Assembly (NCBI GenBank): GCA_015680685.1 | Contig: MNCI01036132.1 | Coordinates: 1,037,621 to 1,101,620, forward strand | Length of the DNA: 64,000 nucleotides | Direction: 5' to 3' | Source: Gnetum montanum | Taxonomy: Eukaryota > Streptophyta > Gnetopsida > Gnetales > Gnetaceae | Part shown: piece by piece, positions 44,765 to 57,229 of the stretch | Position numbering within the stretch: the stretch's first letter is position 1 | Layout of the letters: every line of letters begins with the position of its first letter | The notes under the pieces: model-generated | What the model was told of the DNA's origin: nothing | Seen by the model: only the letters and a program-made list of their open reading frames with translations | Database searches by the model: none | Position numbers and translations under genes: made by a program

Positions 44765-45687
44765 NNNNNNNNNNNNNNNNNNNNNNNNNNNNNNNNNNNN
44801 NNNNNNNNNNNNNNNNNNNNNNNNNNNNNNNNNNNNNNNNNNNNNNNNNNNNNNNNNNNNNNNNNNNNNNNNNNNNNNNNNNNNNNNNNNNNNNNNNNNN
44901 NNNNNNNNNNNNNNNNNNNNNNNNNNNNNNNNNNNNNNNNNNNNNNNNNNNNNNNNNNNNNNNNNNNNNNNNNNNNNNNNNNNNNNNNNNNNNNNNNNNN
45001 NNNNNNNNNNNNNNNNNNNNNNNNNNNNNNNNNNNNNNNNNNNNNNNNNNNNNNNNNNNNNNNNNNNNNNNNNNNNNNNNNNNNNNNNNNNNNNNNNNNN
45101 NNNNNNNNNNNNNNNNNNNNNNNNNNNNNNNNNNNNNNNNNNNNNNNNNNNNNNNNNNNNNNNNNNNNNNNNNNNNNNNNNNNNNNNNNNNNNNNNNNNN
45201 NNNNNNNNNNNNNNNNNNNNNNNNNNNNNNNNNNNNNNNNNNNNNNNNNNNNNNNNNNNNNNNNNNNNNNNNNNNNNNNNNNNNNNNNNNNNNNNNNNNN
45301 NNNNNNNNNNNNNNNNNNNNNNNNNNNNNNNNNNNNNNNNNNNNNNNNNNNNNNNNNNNNNNNNNNNNNNNNNNNNNNNNNNNNNNNNNNNNNNNNNNNN
45401 NNNNNNNNNNNNNNNNNNNNNNNNNNNNNNNNNNNNNNNNNNNNNNNNNNNNNNNNNNNNNNNNNNNNNNNNNNNNNNNNNNNNNNNNNNNNNNNNNNNN
45501 NNNNNNNNNNNNNNNNNNNNNNNNNNNNNNNNNNNNNNNNNNNNNNNNNNNNNNNNNNNNNNNNNNNNNNNNNNNNNNNNNNNNNNNNNNNNNNNNNNNN
45601 NNNNNNNNNNNNNNNNNNNNNNNNNNNNNNNNNNNNNNNNNNNNNNNNNNNNNNNNNNNNNNNNNNNNNNNNNNNNNNNNNNNNNNN
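44765..45687. other. Assembly gap of 923 N
   Basis: Undetermined bases inside the S LTR insertion. Any open frame crossing this stretch is meaningless. Confidence 0.99.
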
Positions 45688-45722
45688 TATGGTTGAGTGT
45701 AGGGGTACCTCGCCACTCATCA

Positions 45723-47060
45723 GCTAGCCATGACCCTACCTATGTAGCATACAAGAATCAACACATAAGGAAGGACAAGGATAGAGGAAAACAAAACCAT
45801 GTAGCCATGGCCACTATGGCCAAAGAGAATAAAACTATGTAAGGAAAGAAAATCATTCAATCCATGGCCCTTACCAAAACCAACCATCAACATCAGGAAT
45901 CTCTACATCAAACTACACAAGGCTTAACTTTGAGAGAAAAGATTGGTTGGGATACACTAAGTTACCATTGAAATCATCTATGCTCCTTGACCAATTGCTT
46001 AAGAGTGGTTGGATCTAATACAAATAGATGACTAAGAATGCCCACAAGAGGCATTATTGATTATGCGAAATCACTAAGGATCTTACTTTGGAAACAAAGG
46101 ATGATCCACTGGTACTAAAGTATTTCAAACTTGACCAATTCTAGCACTATCATTAGTTATCAAGTCATGACATTGATTTCTACTTAGCCTTACAGGATGA
46201 CTTGCAAAAGATGATAGACAATGGGGAGCTAGTGTTAGATGCCTCCAACTTGGTTAGGTCACAAAAATAATCCATACAGATATACAAAGACCTATTCAAT
46301 GCAAACAATAGCCCATACACGATAGTAGCATTTAACATTAGCAACAACCTAAGACCTACCAAGGAGCCTTTTATGATTTGGATACCTCCTCATAAAAAAA
46401 TTGATCCTTCAACTTCATCTAGTTCAAGGATTCATTTTTTTGTAAGGATTCCATCACCAATGTCTTCCAAAGAACCCTCCAGCATTAGAGTGCCCCTCCC
46501 ACTACCACCAAATCTACAACTCAAACTGACTAATGTCCTCCCATGATAACCAATACAATGACTTCCTTGTAATCCAAGAATAAGAAATCACCAACAGACA
46601 ATGTAAGAAGTCTACTCCAAAGCTTAATTCCAAAGAGAATAAGTAGGCAAAGGCTTTGAAGAAGGTGGACCCATTGAAGCCCACACCTGATTCAACCATT
46701 CCCATGAGCTTTAACACTTAAAACACTTAAACTAGTCAACTAATGGAGGATAAAAAAATAACAAGAGAAAGGGACAGGGATCAAACCACAAACCTTGAAT
46801 TATGAATTTCACCTCATAGGATGAATGGAGAAAGTTAAGGTTAATATGAATGATAAATCAACAGCCAATGATAAAGACTTCATCAATTCCATGAAACAGG
46901 TGAAACTATTCTTAAAATAGAAAAAAATCTCTCTTAGCTTGTATGACCTGGTAATGAGTTCTTTCACTTACTGTGAAGCCTTAGTGAAGATCTTGATCTT
47001 AATTCCTATTAGTGAGGACATTCTTACCAATGAAGAGTCCATCCATGCAATGATGGAACC
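45723..47060 (+). pseudogene. gag: C2: gag, second part
   Basis: Resumes with HDPTYVAYKNQHIRKDKDRGKQN, matching DPAYIAYKN in C1 near 27200. A finger-like segment at about 46120-46220 includes FKLDQF-HYHQLSSHDIDFYLALQDDLQKMI, decayed from a C-x-H-H-C pattern. A Pro/Ser/Lys-rich spacer (46380-46700) follows, then a frame leading to protease. Many stops. Confidence 0.65.
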
Positions 47061-47829
47061 ACCTTAACCTAGGAAAGAAATGAAGTCAACCACATTAGTA
47101 TTTTGTGATAGTCAAGTTAAAATTAGCCCCTAGTATGGTGAGATAATAAGGGCCCCTCTCTTCATAACTATAAGGATTGGGCAATACAAGGTACACAGGG
47201 TGTATGTTGATGATGGAGCAGCCATTGATGTCCTACCTTTTACCATTTTTGAATGGTTAGGTCTAGTGGAACACATGCAAAGTACTCCTACCTCTACTCT
47301 TAAATTCTTTAATGGATCACAGGTGGCAGTAAAGTGTTCAGTCTCCTTAGACTTCATAGTGGGGAAATAATTCCCCACATCAACCAACTTCTTGATGGTG
47401 AAAGAGACACTAGGATTTAACCTCATCCTAGGGAGGTCTTGGCTAGCTCAATTACACCTAGTTTCCTTCCCCATCCACTAAGAAATTCACCTACTTTATG
47501 AGGGAGGTAAAATAAGTATTCATGGTGACAGTGTAGTTTCCTTGGTGGTAAATAACATTGATATGGAGCAAGGGTTTGAAGTGGAGCTTCAAGAAGAAAC
47601 TCTTACTATGAAAAGTGAAGTTTAGAAGCCTAATAGAGTAGACCAGGCCAAAACCAAAAGCAACCAAACCATAGATGCACCATGGGAAGAGCTCCCATTC
47701 AATGTGGTCAATGAGAGAAATGGAGAGTACAAGATTGTATAATAGAGACTGTATGCGACCCTCCCCAAATTTTTGAAGATTAGAAAGTAGTTATATGATT
47801 GAGTATGTTCCCCACTCACTTATCCCTAT
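47061..47829 (+). pseudogene. C2: aspartic protease with DDGA motif
   Basis: YKVHRVYVDDGAAIDVLPF (47182-47238) is the catalytic loop, with DDGA in place of D[ST]GA. STLKFFNGSQVAVKCSVSLDF, TLGFNLILGRSWLAQLHL and HLLYEGGKISIHGDSVVSLV follow, matching the flap and C-terminal helix. The tail to about 47820 matches C1. Only a few stops lie in this domain. Confidence 0.8.
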
Positions 47830-48462
47830 GTTAATAATAGTGTGGACTTTTTTCTTTTTACTTATATTTTATAGCCTAGTTTTGAATTTTTGTTTATATG
47901 TATCATTTTGTTTACTTATATAACCATGATTTGCATTATCTTAGCCTTACTATACATGAAATTTTATAATCTATTCTTATTCACAATTTACCTTTTATGA
48001 TTTTCCTTTTAAAACATAAAAATACCATAAAAATTGTAAAACATAAAAAATTCAATAAAAAATTTAAAACATAAAAAACTTATAAAAATTTATAATGGCC
48101 TTCCAAGGCCTTAAATTGGCAATGCATTTATAACCTTTTCTTCCTTATCTTTATTACAGCCATCATACCATATTTTTTTTAACTTTATTTTGCTTGATTG
48201 CTTATGTTTATATTTTACCAATTGTTGCCTTATACCCTTATATTTTAACCAATGTAGCCTTATCACATGAACAAAAGTAAAATAAATAAGATACATAAAA
48301 AATGAAAATGCTAAAACTTATAGGAAAAATTAAAAATAGTATAACCAAAATGTCCAAATCCAATAGCCCTGGTCACGTAGTGTGACAAATAAAAATTTAG
48401 TTAACAATGACAACAAAAAATTAAATAGTAAGTCTAATAGCCATGGTTGCACTGTGCAATGA

Positions 48463-48494
<32 letters not shown>

Positions 48495-48579
48495 GAAATC
48501 TTTTCATAGTCTCCAATAGCTATGAATAGTCAATAAAAAAAATGACTACATCAACATCATAACAACATGATAAGATTGG
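47830..48579 (+). mobile_element. C2: AT-rich spacer after protease
   Basis: A/T-rich sequence with a simple AAAT/AATA microsatellite at 48466-48492 and repeated AACATAAAAA units (48010-48080). No gene on either strand; it lies 3' of the antisense gene. Confidence 0.6.
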
Positions 48580-51500
48580 TAGGACTAAGGTAAAATTGGA
48601 GGAGGAGGAGAAACATCATCATCATCAGGGCCACTAGGACCATCACCATCACTTGGTATCAACACCAAAAATAAAAACAAAGATAGAACATAAAACAAAA
48701 ATTTAATTAGTAATAAATATAACCAAAAAATAAACTACAAATCAAAATAAACTAAATTATATTAAAATAAAAACTTAAGAAAAAACCTTTGGAGGTTCTA
48801 GTGTAAGGTCTTCTTGAGGAAAGTTCAAGAGACTAGTTTGTAAATGATGAAGAATTTGTTCTTTATTCATGTTCATCCAATTTACTTCCCCCAGGTTTAC
48901 ACTAGTTAGGATGTTCCTCCTCTTAATATTAGTTCATGTTGGAGGCTCTCATGAAAAGGTGGTAGTAGTGGCCTCTCCTAAAGTGGTAGTAATGTAATGA
49001 GCTAGGGGATTAGACATCACCAGAGAGCATTCAAACAACTTGAAGGTCTTCTCTGTGTTGATTTCCTGCATGAACATCTCCAACTTTCAGCTCTTTAGAG
49101 CCTCCTCTTATAAACACTTGTAATAACTTTTCTTTTCCACATTATATTTGTAGTTATGGTCCTTTTGTGTCTTTCTTCACTCAAGGACCCATGCGTAGTA
49201 GCCTGGTAGGTCCTTGATCTTATGGACTAACAAGTTTTTCTAGATCTCCTTTTTTACATTACTCCTAGCTAGATAACCTTGACATGTATGGCATTTCAAT
49301 AGTTCAACTATCACATCCCCATTCCCAAATGATGCGGCTGCCTAATGAAGATGGTGTCTCTTCATAACAAGTGTTATTGTTATCTTAACAAGACCTGAAA
49401 GGGTAGTTGTAATTAAGATTCAAAAGGGCATGTTGTAATAACAAATGTGTCTTGTAAGGTAACTGTTGGGTATTTGACCTAAGGCATTTATACCTGAGGT
49501 TAGAGGTCGTGCTAGCATGGGAATGATAGAGCTAGTACAGGAAATTCATGGAGTGACAGACCTAGTACAAGTAAGTCATAAGAAGCTAGGTGAAGTAGGA
49601 CAAGAAGTGGATTGGCCATTCCTTCTGGCCAGGTTATAGGCTTAACCATGATGGCAGTGCTAGATTGCCTCTAAGGATACATGCCAAAGGAAGAAAACCC
49701 TAAGGAACACTCTCAGAGCATGATCTAAATACAATTTTCCATATCAATAAAGCATTCTTTTCTTTTTTTCTTCTACATTTTTCCTACTATTTCCTTTATA
49801 CATAATGCTGAATATCACTTATATTTTGCATTGGTATATTTTCTTTGTACACTTAATGTATAATATATTGTATATTTGATGTTTGCCATGACATTGGGGA
49901 TGGGATGTCACATCAACCATTATATTTTTTTAGTGCACAAGGAGTCTCTATTGGGTATGAAAGCCTTTATAAACTCCTTGTGGTCTCTATGGTCTTTGAT
50001 CTCCTTAGCCTACCACTTGGTTTCTTTCTCCAACACAATTGTTTCCTATAGGAATTTATTGGAACGTTGGCATTCCCACAAAGTTTTGGCACATGAGAGG
50101 GCACATTTAGTGGCACTCTCATATAACCTTTGTGGAACATTTTCTACTTTAGAAAAAAATTTAGGTAACTGATCAAGCTCAATGTTGCACTTAGGGTTCC
50201 ATCCAACTTTGGACACTACAAACAACAAAAAACTTAATACATAAAAATACTAATAAAAAATAACCAAAAATGCTTTAAGCTATTAAAACCATGTAATCAT
50301 AAAATAGAAAAAGCCATAAAAATTATGAAACAAAAATATATAAATAATAAAATAATTTAAGCAAAGCATGCTATTGTATTACCAACATCAAGAGTAACCT
50401 GTTGCAACCAATCAATCAAATTTTTAGCCATACAAGGAATGAACTCAGTCTTATTGGGAACTTAAGCCCATGATTTCATACGAAATGTGGAGGTGGATGC
50501 TTCTACGAGGGGTTTAGGCACTACAACCAGTATAACCACCAACTAAAAAACTAAAACCAAATTCAACATGAAACTATAAGATATAATACACAAACTAAAA
50601 TACATAAATATTTGGAAGACCATGTGGGATGTCAATGTGAGTTTCATCATCAAAAGTTAAATCTTCAAATATGGCATCCAAGGCATCCAACATTTCATTA
50701 GACATTGGTTCAATCCCTTCTTGTTACCTTAGTGCTTCCTCTTCTTACCATTTTTTCTCCATCTCTACTATGGCTTGGGCTACTAGTTCTTGCTATTTTC
50801 CTACAAGAAAGGCAAAAACAAAATGTAGAATAAGTTAGAAAACTTTTTCTAAAAATAATATAATGACTTAAATATGCACAAAACATAAAAAATGTGCAAA
50901 ATAACATAATAACCAAAAACAATGAAAATGTAATGAGAACACACCTGAAAAAATGTGATATGCATGGATGATCCCAAGAGATATCTTCTTTTTCATTGGC
51001 TACTCCACAACAATGACAATTTTCTCAACGAGTGACCACTTCAACTTTGCTTTGGCTACACCATTAGCCTTAGCACGTTACTCCTTAGCTCTCTTAGCAT
51101 TTCCATGGATAATATGGGATTAAATCCCCATGTTGTCAAGGAATGGACAATGTACACCACTAAATTTCTTAGTGGTAACAAATCACGATTTCCCAATATA
51201 CTCAGCTAGTGGATTCTGAACTTGCATGGCTAGAACAATATGTTTCACCCAATGTTTGAAAAATTGGGACAAATCATGACTATTCATCCTTCTTAACCAC
51301 CAAGAATTCCACAAACCTCCTTAGATATGCCACAAAAAATGTATAATGCATATGGCATATCATCTCAAGGTTGTTCCAGAATTTTTGGATCTCATCCTAT
51401 AGCCCAGAGTCCAAGTGAGTAGCCTAGTTGAATTGAGCATCCTAAGTGAGGAAATTCTTCATGGTCAAAGCTTGTCGAATGCCAAGGATTATTTTCTATG

Positions 51501-53029
51501 ATAGTAATGTGGGAAATGCTCTAAAGAAGAATAATGGATAAATCTTGTTAACCTATATGACATGGCACTGGTCTAGAGGCAACCTACCATTATTACGACA
51601 AGTGTTAAGTCATTTTTCCACATCTTCCCTATGGCCCACCTCTTTTCCTACTTTTTTGACAACCTTCATGCTATCACAAGGAATGCTAAAGAGGTCATCG
51701 AATGTGGATTCATTAATGGCCAAAGTGATAGACACACCATGAACATGAGAGATGAATTTCTTGACTCCTTTGTCAAAGGAGTCAATGACATTTACCATCT
51801 CTACAGTAGGCATAGATAGGCTTGGAATCATAAATCGAATGATTAAACCTGCATTGAAATTTTTTTCTTAAATCTCCTTGGATGCTTTGCTAATCAACCA
51901 CTCCTACATTGAATCTACTTCACCCCACTTAAGAATGAGCATCTTCTTTGCATGTCATGAGGTGATTATGGAAATAGTAGATTTGGGCACATGATCTACA
52001 ACACAACATGGATAGCTAGTTAGCCTTTAAGCATGAGCACATCACATTAAACTAAAAAAATAAATATATAACAAACATAGTAAAAAAATAAAATTAAACT
52101 CATAATGGGACAATTAAAAAATTAAGGTCTAAGTAACTAGAAAACAACACAACTAGAGAATATTGACATTAATAATTAAAAATAAAAAAAACTATTAAAT
52201 TCACTTACTTGGTTTAAGCAATTCAGGGGTCCTAAAAGCCACAGGTGCATGTATGCCTAAGTCTAGAAGGCCCCACCAAACATGAGTAGTCTTGTTGGCC
52301 ACACACTTGTGGTAGAATTGAGAGTAACATGAAGCATATTAACTAAAGTCATCTTGCAACTACTCTAGTACCACAAGTTTCACAGATGGATCTCACAAAT
52401 GGATCTTGTGCAAGGACCTTTAATGCTTTATGTGCTAAGGGTAGGACTTGGTTACTCTTAATTAGTCCTCCATCATGCACTATATACCTACAACATATAA
52501 ATGATACAATAAAATTATTAAAACCAAATATCCTAATGCAAATAATAGATGAACCAAAAATTAAGGATGATAGGTATGCTTTCAAGTGGTAGATAGTGTT
52601 AGGAGGATTTTGAAACAAAGTTTGGACTCGACGACCATCATTAATGTGTTGTTGGCATTGTACTAAATAAATTCAGGCATATCCCAAATTTGGAATAACT
52701 TGCATGTTCCTATAGTATACATGCCATCATGATGATCAAATTCCATGTGAATGGCAAGGTCATCTACCATGAACTTGGTAATGAGGCTAGCAGAATGGGG
52801 TAGCAAGGTCTCCTCAATAATTTTTGCAGTGTTAGAGGCCAAGTGTGACCATAAAATTACATTGAAGTTATTTAGCAGGAATGCTAAGAACTCTTTGATC
52901 ACAAGCCTAAACCAAAGAGAACCACGATCCAAGACCATGTCAAGAGGCAAACTATTTGGTTCTAGGATGTTTATACAACATAGAAGTCCAACTAGTTTAA
53001 TGACCACTAGGATGCATTTCAAAAAGGCC
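48580..53029 (-). pseudogene. C2: antisense multi-exon gene, FCP1-like 5' part
   Basis: Opposite to the element. Likely exons: ?52573-53029, 52209-52487, 50945-51995, 50621-50810, 50383-50520, 50215 downward (split by H3), and a last exon ending at TAG near 48581 (SDGDGPSGPDDDDVSPPPP). Most borders are AG and GT, e.g. TTGTGCAG, GTTGTAG and donor GTAAGTG. The first exon resembles an FCP1/NIF-type HAD phosphatase: LVGLLCCI (motif I, catalytic Asp lost), LAFLLNNFNVILWSHL (motif II), EFDHHDGMYTIGTCK, a decayed TLMVDDS-like box and NPPNTIYHLKAY. The third exon (MPTVEMVNVIDSFDKGVKKF) is unrecognised. Several stops make it a relic. Confidence 0.6.
49309..49912 (+). mobile_element. H3: solo LTR of the H family
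   Basis: 604 bp, ends TATCACATCCCC and GGATGGGATGTCACA, perfect TCAAC duplications at 49304-49308 and 49913-49917. It aligns with the H LTR 1867-2436 in inverse orientation. It sits within an exon of the antisense gene and is younger than C2. Confidence 0.85.
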
Positions 53030-55079
53030 CTGCACAACCAAAAAAAACCATTAAAACACTACATGACCATGAAAAAAATTCAAAAAATTATAAAAAAAAA
53101 TAACAAGCATAATGTCCATGTTAATATAAAATTAAATAATTAATTTCACAATTTACAACCATAATAAAATAATAAAATATTCAACTTAAAACTAAGTAAA
53201 GAACCAAGTAGCCTATTGACATGCAATCACATAGTTGAAATATGCATAAAAAAGTTATATAGAAATGTTATTTCAAGCATTAAAACTATGAGAAAAATCC
53301 TATACCATGTTTCAACTCATAATTGACAATATACTAATAACTAGTATAAACATGTCAATTTTAATTCAATGATATTTTGACTAGAAATCCTAGTTTACAT
53401 TGAAATAGTTATAGTAAACAAAAAAAATTTAGTAAAGCTAAATAAAAATTTTAAAAAATTAAAATAGTTGTTGAAAACCAACATACATAATGTAAATAAC
53501 CATTAGAGATCTTAAACATGACCAATAAATCCCAAAATGTAGACCAACGTTGCTAGTGCAGGCTAGGAAGCTTATAGGCCTACCAGTTGAATCTACAACC
53601 GTACAAGGCAGTTCATCTAGGCAAAAAATTTGATTCAAATTTACCAAAAACATTTTCCTAAGTCTAGGTAGTGTAAATATACATAACTCAACAAAAAAAT
53701 TTTACTCCAATGTTGCAACAATAGGCATAGAAAAATTAACAAAAATGCCTAGAATCACTTTGAATTATTTTCAAAAAAACCTAGTTTGCAATGAAATAGC
53801 TGCAATGAAAACTCTGGGAAAATTGTGATTTTTTTTTAAATTCAAAAACCTATGTAAAAACCTTCTACACTATCCTAGAAATCCCTAGGAGGCTAGGATT
53901 TTCATAAAAAATTATTAAAACATGTTAACATTGTCAATTTTTACAAGGTAAAAACTCAAAAAATCAGTATTCAATCTATGAAGAATCTCATAAAAAATTA
54001 ATCATAGCTCCAAAAATAGTGATTCAACAACTGATATTACCATAAACACTATAGAATAATCCTATGTCATTAAAAATTTCACACCACATCTTTATGAACA
54101 ATCATAAAATTTACCTAGTTTTCAAAAAAAGAAAAAAGAAAAAAGTTAAAAACATATAGGATGGGCCAAATAAAAAACTCAAAGTTTTGTAAAGAAAGGT
54201 CCTAGGACCAAAATCACAATGTGGACACATTAGTAAAAACTAAATGCAACATTTAACCCATACAAAGCCAAAATGTTTTTAACACATAGACCTAGCCACT
54301 GCAAAATGCCTCCATAATTTAGCTAAAAATTGATAAAAACCAATCAATGAAGGGTACTTGGAAGTCATGCTGGAAGAGCCTTCACCTATGGATAATATTG
54401 GTAGGTGGAAAATGCCCTTGGTAGTAGCATCTACCTCCTCTAGTGTTGGGTTCTTGCTAGTTCCTCTCTCTTCTTTAAAATCTTATAGAATTGGAGTAGA
54501 GTTCTTAGCTTCTCTATAACCTATGCTACCTTGGTGTTGGAGAAACATCAAAAATATGCTAGTTGTAGATGAATGTAAAGTCAAAAATGATTCAAAATCC
54601 TCAATTCCAAGTGTTTCCTACAAGAACCAAGCTAAAAGAAAATGGTTTGCATAAAAATTTCAATGAAGAAGCCCTACTATACTTATGCATTGGTGTAGTA
54701 ACCCTCACACCCATAATACCTACATAACAACCAGTGAACTCCATGTTCACATATAGAAAGTTATGAATACATTGGGTTTTCTTGATGTTTAATTTCAAAC
54801 AACCTTTTAACCTTGGGTGGGACCCACATGATGCCTTCCAAATAAGCCACCAAAAATCCCAATATAATGGGATTTAGAACTTTTAATAAAAAATACACTA
54901 GGATTGATGTCCAAGAAAAATACTTAAACCTTGGAATGAATTGTAAGCTCCAATAATGACTAGGGTGCATCTCCTAGCTATCCATTCTTAACCTAGGATT
55001 GTAAATAAAGCCCCATCCCAAATTGGAAACTTGAACATTGTCACCAGAGAACTTCAATTGCCAAAAACACCCAAAAAAC
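53030..55079 (+). mobile_element. C2: spacer upstream of antisense gene
   Basis: 2 kb of A-rich non-coding sequence in the element sense. On the minus strand it would hold the promoter, first exon or intron of the antisense gene; a TTTTTTTGGTTGTGCAG acceptor marks its edge at 53030. No protein similarity is seen; a short Ser/Leu-rich frame at 54370-54540 is not supported. Confidence 0.45.
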
Positions 55080-56500
55080 ACCTAAAATAAGACATTTTTT
55101 ATATTTATATGCTTGATATAGGAAAAGATATGCTAGCCAATGTATTTTTATAAAGAATTATGATGACTAGCACAAATGAGACCTCCAAGTAACCTCGAAA
55201 TTACCATGCTTAAGCCCAAACTGTAACTAGAGCCTTTGGTAGCTTCAAAACCTTGTAAACCCTATTAAACGATTTCAAAATTCACATTTCTTCCAAAAGT
55301 TCACTAATAGGAAAAATAAATATAGTAGCTAGCATATATTTGAATTAAATGGGCATAAGATGAACTGATAAAGTCTTAAATGACCTCAAAAGTTGCAAAC
55401 CCTAGCCTTGACACCTTCCTGGAGCCTTCGGTAACCTTGAACAGCATAGGTTAAAAATAAGTTAAAACTAATTTAAAACTAGGAGATATAATGGGATGAT
55501 CAAAACATACACTGGCCAATATATAAATTCCAAGGAAACCCAAGAAAAATTCATCAACTAGTTGAAACAAACTTCAAATACCTTAGTCTACTCCCAGAAC
55601 CTATCTGGAGCCTTCGATAACCATAAAACCTTGGAAACTAAGCTAAGAAATGATTGAAATTAGTCAAATCTTTCAAAGGTGCACTAGTATCAGTACTAAA
55701 TAAATTTTCCAATGTATTTTTAGGAGAAGTGGCTAAATTGAGTCTCTAGTGACCTCTTGGATCACCAATTTTGTCTAAACCCTAGCCATAGACACCAGTA
55801 CCCTAGAAGTCCAAAAACCAAGTCAATTAACCATCTAGACTATCTAGAGGCCAAGATTTCATAAAATATACACTAACATCAAAATTTAATATGTTTTCTA
55901 GTGTAGTTTTGATTCAAATGGTAGTTTTGACAACCTCACGACACTTCAAAATAGCTTGAAACTTGACTAGAAAAGCCTAGAACCCTGAAAACTAAAACTA
56001 GCTTCAACTTGACCTCATTTTGAGCATGAAATTTAAGTTTCATCATTTATACATTATGACTATGGAAAAATACACTAGCCATCATATTTTTAACATGGAT
56101 GGCTCTAAACTACAATTTTGTTCACCTGTTTTAGCCTCAAAATGACCATTCTACAGCCCTAACACCCCTGCACTACCCTAGGAGATCATTGAAGCAAAAA
56201 TTTCAAGTTTAAAGCATTATGAAATAATTTTTTCTAAGAAAACACACTAGCATCAGCATTAAATACATTACATAGTGTATTTTCTAGCTCTTAGTAGCAT
56301 ATAGTACCTTCAGGGGTTCAAATCAACATCAAACTTGACTAATTTGTACTCCTAGTCCATTACACTGATAGTCCAAGCATTAGAACCTAGAAACTAGTCC
56401 AAAAAAACCCTAGAAATTAACTTTCATCAAAAGATATGTTGGGGCCTACAATAAATATGTTGGCTAGTGTATTTAATGTAAGGGCTAGCCTATTTATTCA
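55080..56500 (+). repeat. C2: decayed ~190-bp tandem array
   Basis: About eight units centred on ACTAGCCAATGTATTTT-type motifs near 55125, 55325, 55510, 55710, 55885, 56075, 56250 and 56455, with intervals of 165-205 bp. It is homologous to 22790-24250 of C1 in the same place relative to RT, but palindromes are less perfect. Each unit also has a CCTTGAAAAC or CCTAGAAACC-type block. No coding signal. Confidence 0.7.
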
Positions 56501-57229
56501 AAAATGCTTCATTTTTTCCTTCAAACAAGCTTAAAATGACCTACCAAAGTGCCAAAACTCTCCCATTGATCTTGCAACCTTCCACCAAGGCCTGCTAAGG
56601 CCTAAAACTTGTAAAATGTGATCTTGATTAGCTACTATTAACCATGTTTTACCATATTTTTCCACCCTGCCTAGTTTTGCCTTGTTCCACCATGTTTTGA
56701 CCTTACTCAATATTAGTTCACATTATTGACCTTCATTTCCATATCATTTAGTGCCATTTGGCTTCATTTTTATCATTTTATGTTAATTGGATCTATTTTT
56801 ATCATACTTTTTTTATCATTTTATCTTAGTTGACTTGATTTAACATTGGTTGATGCCATTTGACATCAGTGTGGCCTGATTCGACCTTTCTTCACATCAT
56901 TTGATGAGGTTTCATAATCATTTGGCCTAATTTGACCATAATTTAACTTTTATTTAGTCTCATTATACATTATTTAGTCTTTATTTTACTTAGCTTATCC
57001 TTATAACCTTCATTGACCATGTTTGGCTTTTGATATAGGGTATTTTGGTCATCTATGCATTATTACTAGAGTACTTTACATTGTTTTGACATTATTTAAT
57101 CATTTTATTGCACAAATGCCACTTAATATGCTTATGATTGATGTGTAGGATTGGAGTATGAACACCTATAAGTAGTTTAGTTTATCTTTAAGCCTTAGTG
57201 AATCCCATGGTAATGTTGAACAATTCCTT
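56501..57229 (+). repeat. C2: low-complexity leader before RT
   Basis: Short degenerate repeats of GACC, CATTTGACC, ACCATGTTT and TTATTTAGTC from 56590 to 57130, matching 22400-22790 of C1. A TRACTRAC-like branch site or splice signals cannot be judged by eye. In Ogre elements an intron precedes RT, so a similar role is possible. Confidence 0.5.

Larger units (their letters stand above)
44486..45722 (+). mobile_element. S: Athila-like LTR insertion, mostly unsequenced
   Basis: Left end TGATGAGATGCGAATTG, right end CGCCACTCATCA, flanked by perfect GCTAG duplications (44481-44485, 45723-45727). Left LTR sequence to 44764 includes the palindrome array and TATAAATA (44619-44626). 923 N follow. 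Total length is compatible with a solo LTR, but if the N run is a nominal gap it could hide a full element. C2 gag resumes in frame after it. Confidence 0.8.

Noticed and set aside
44685-45842. Long open frames of 320-385 codons on both strands
   Set aside because: They cross the 923-N gap; the apparent openness is caused by undetermined bases.
47130-47426. 98-codon minus-strand frame
   Set aside because: Shadow of the C2 protease with its DDGA motif on the plus strand.
48466-48492. AAAT microsatellite as a functional element
   Set aside because: Simple repeat in AT-rich spacer with no further signal.
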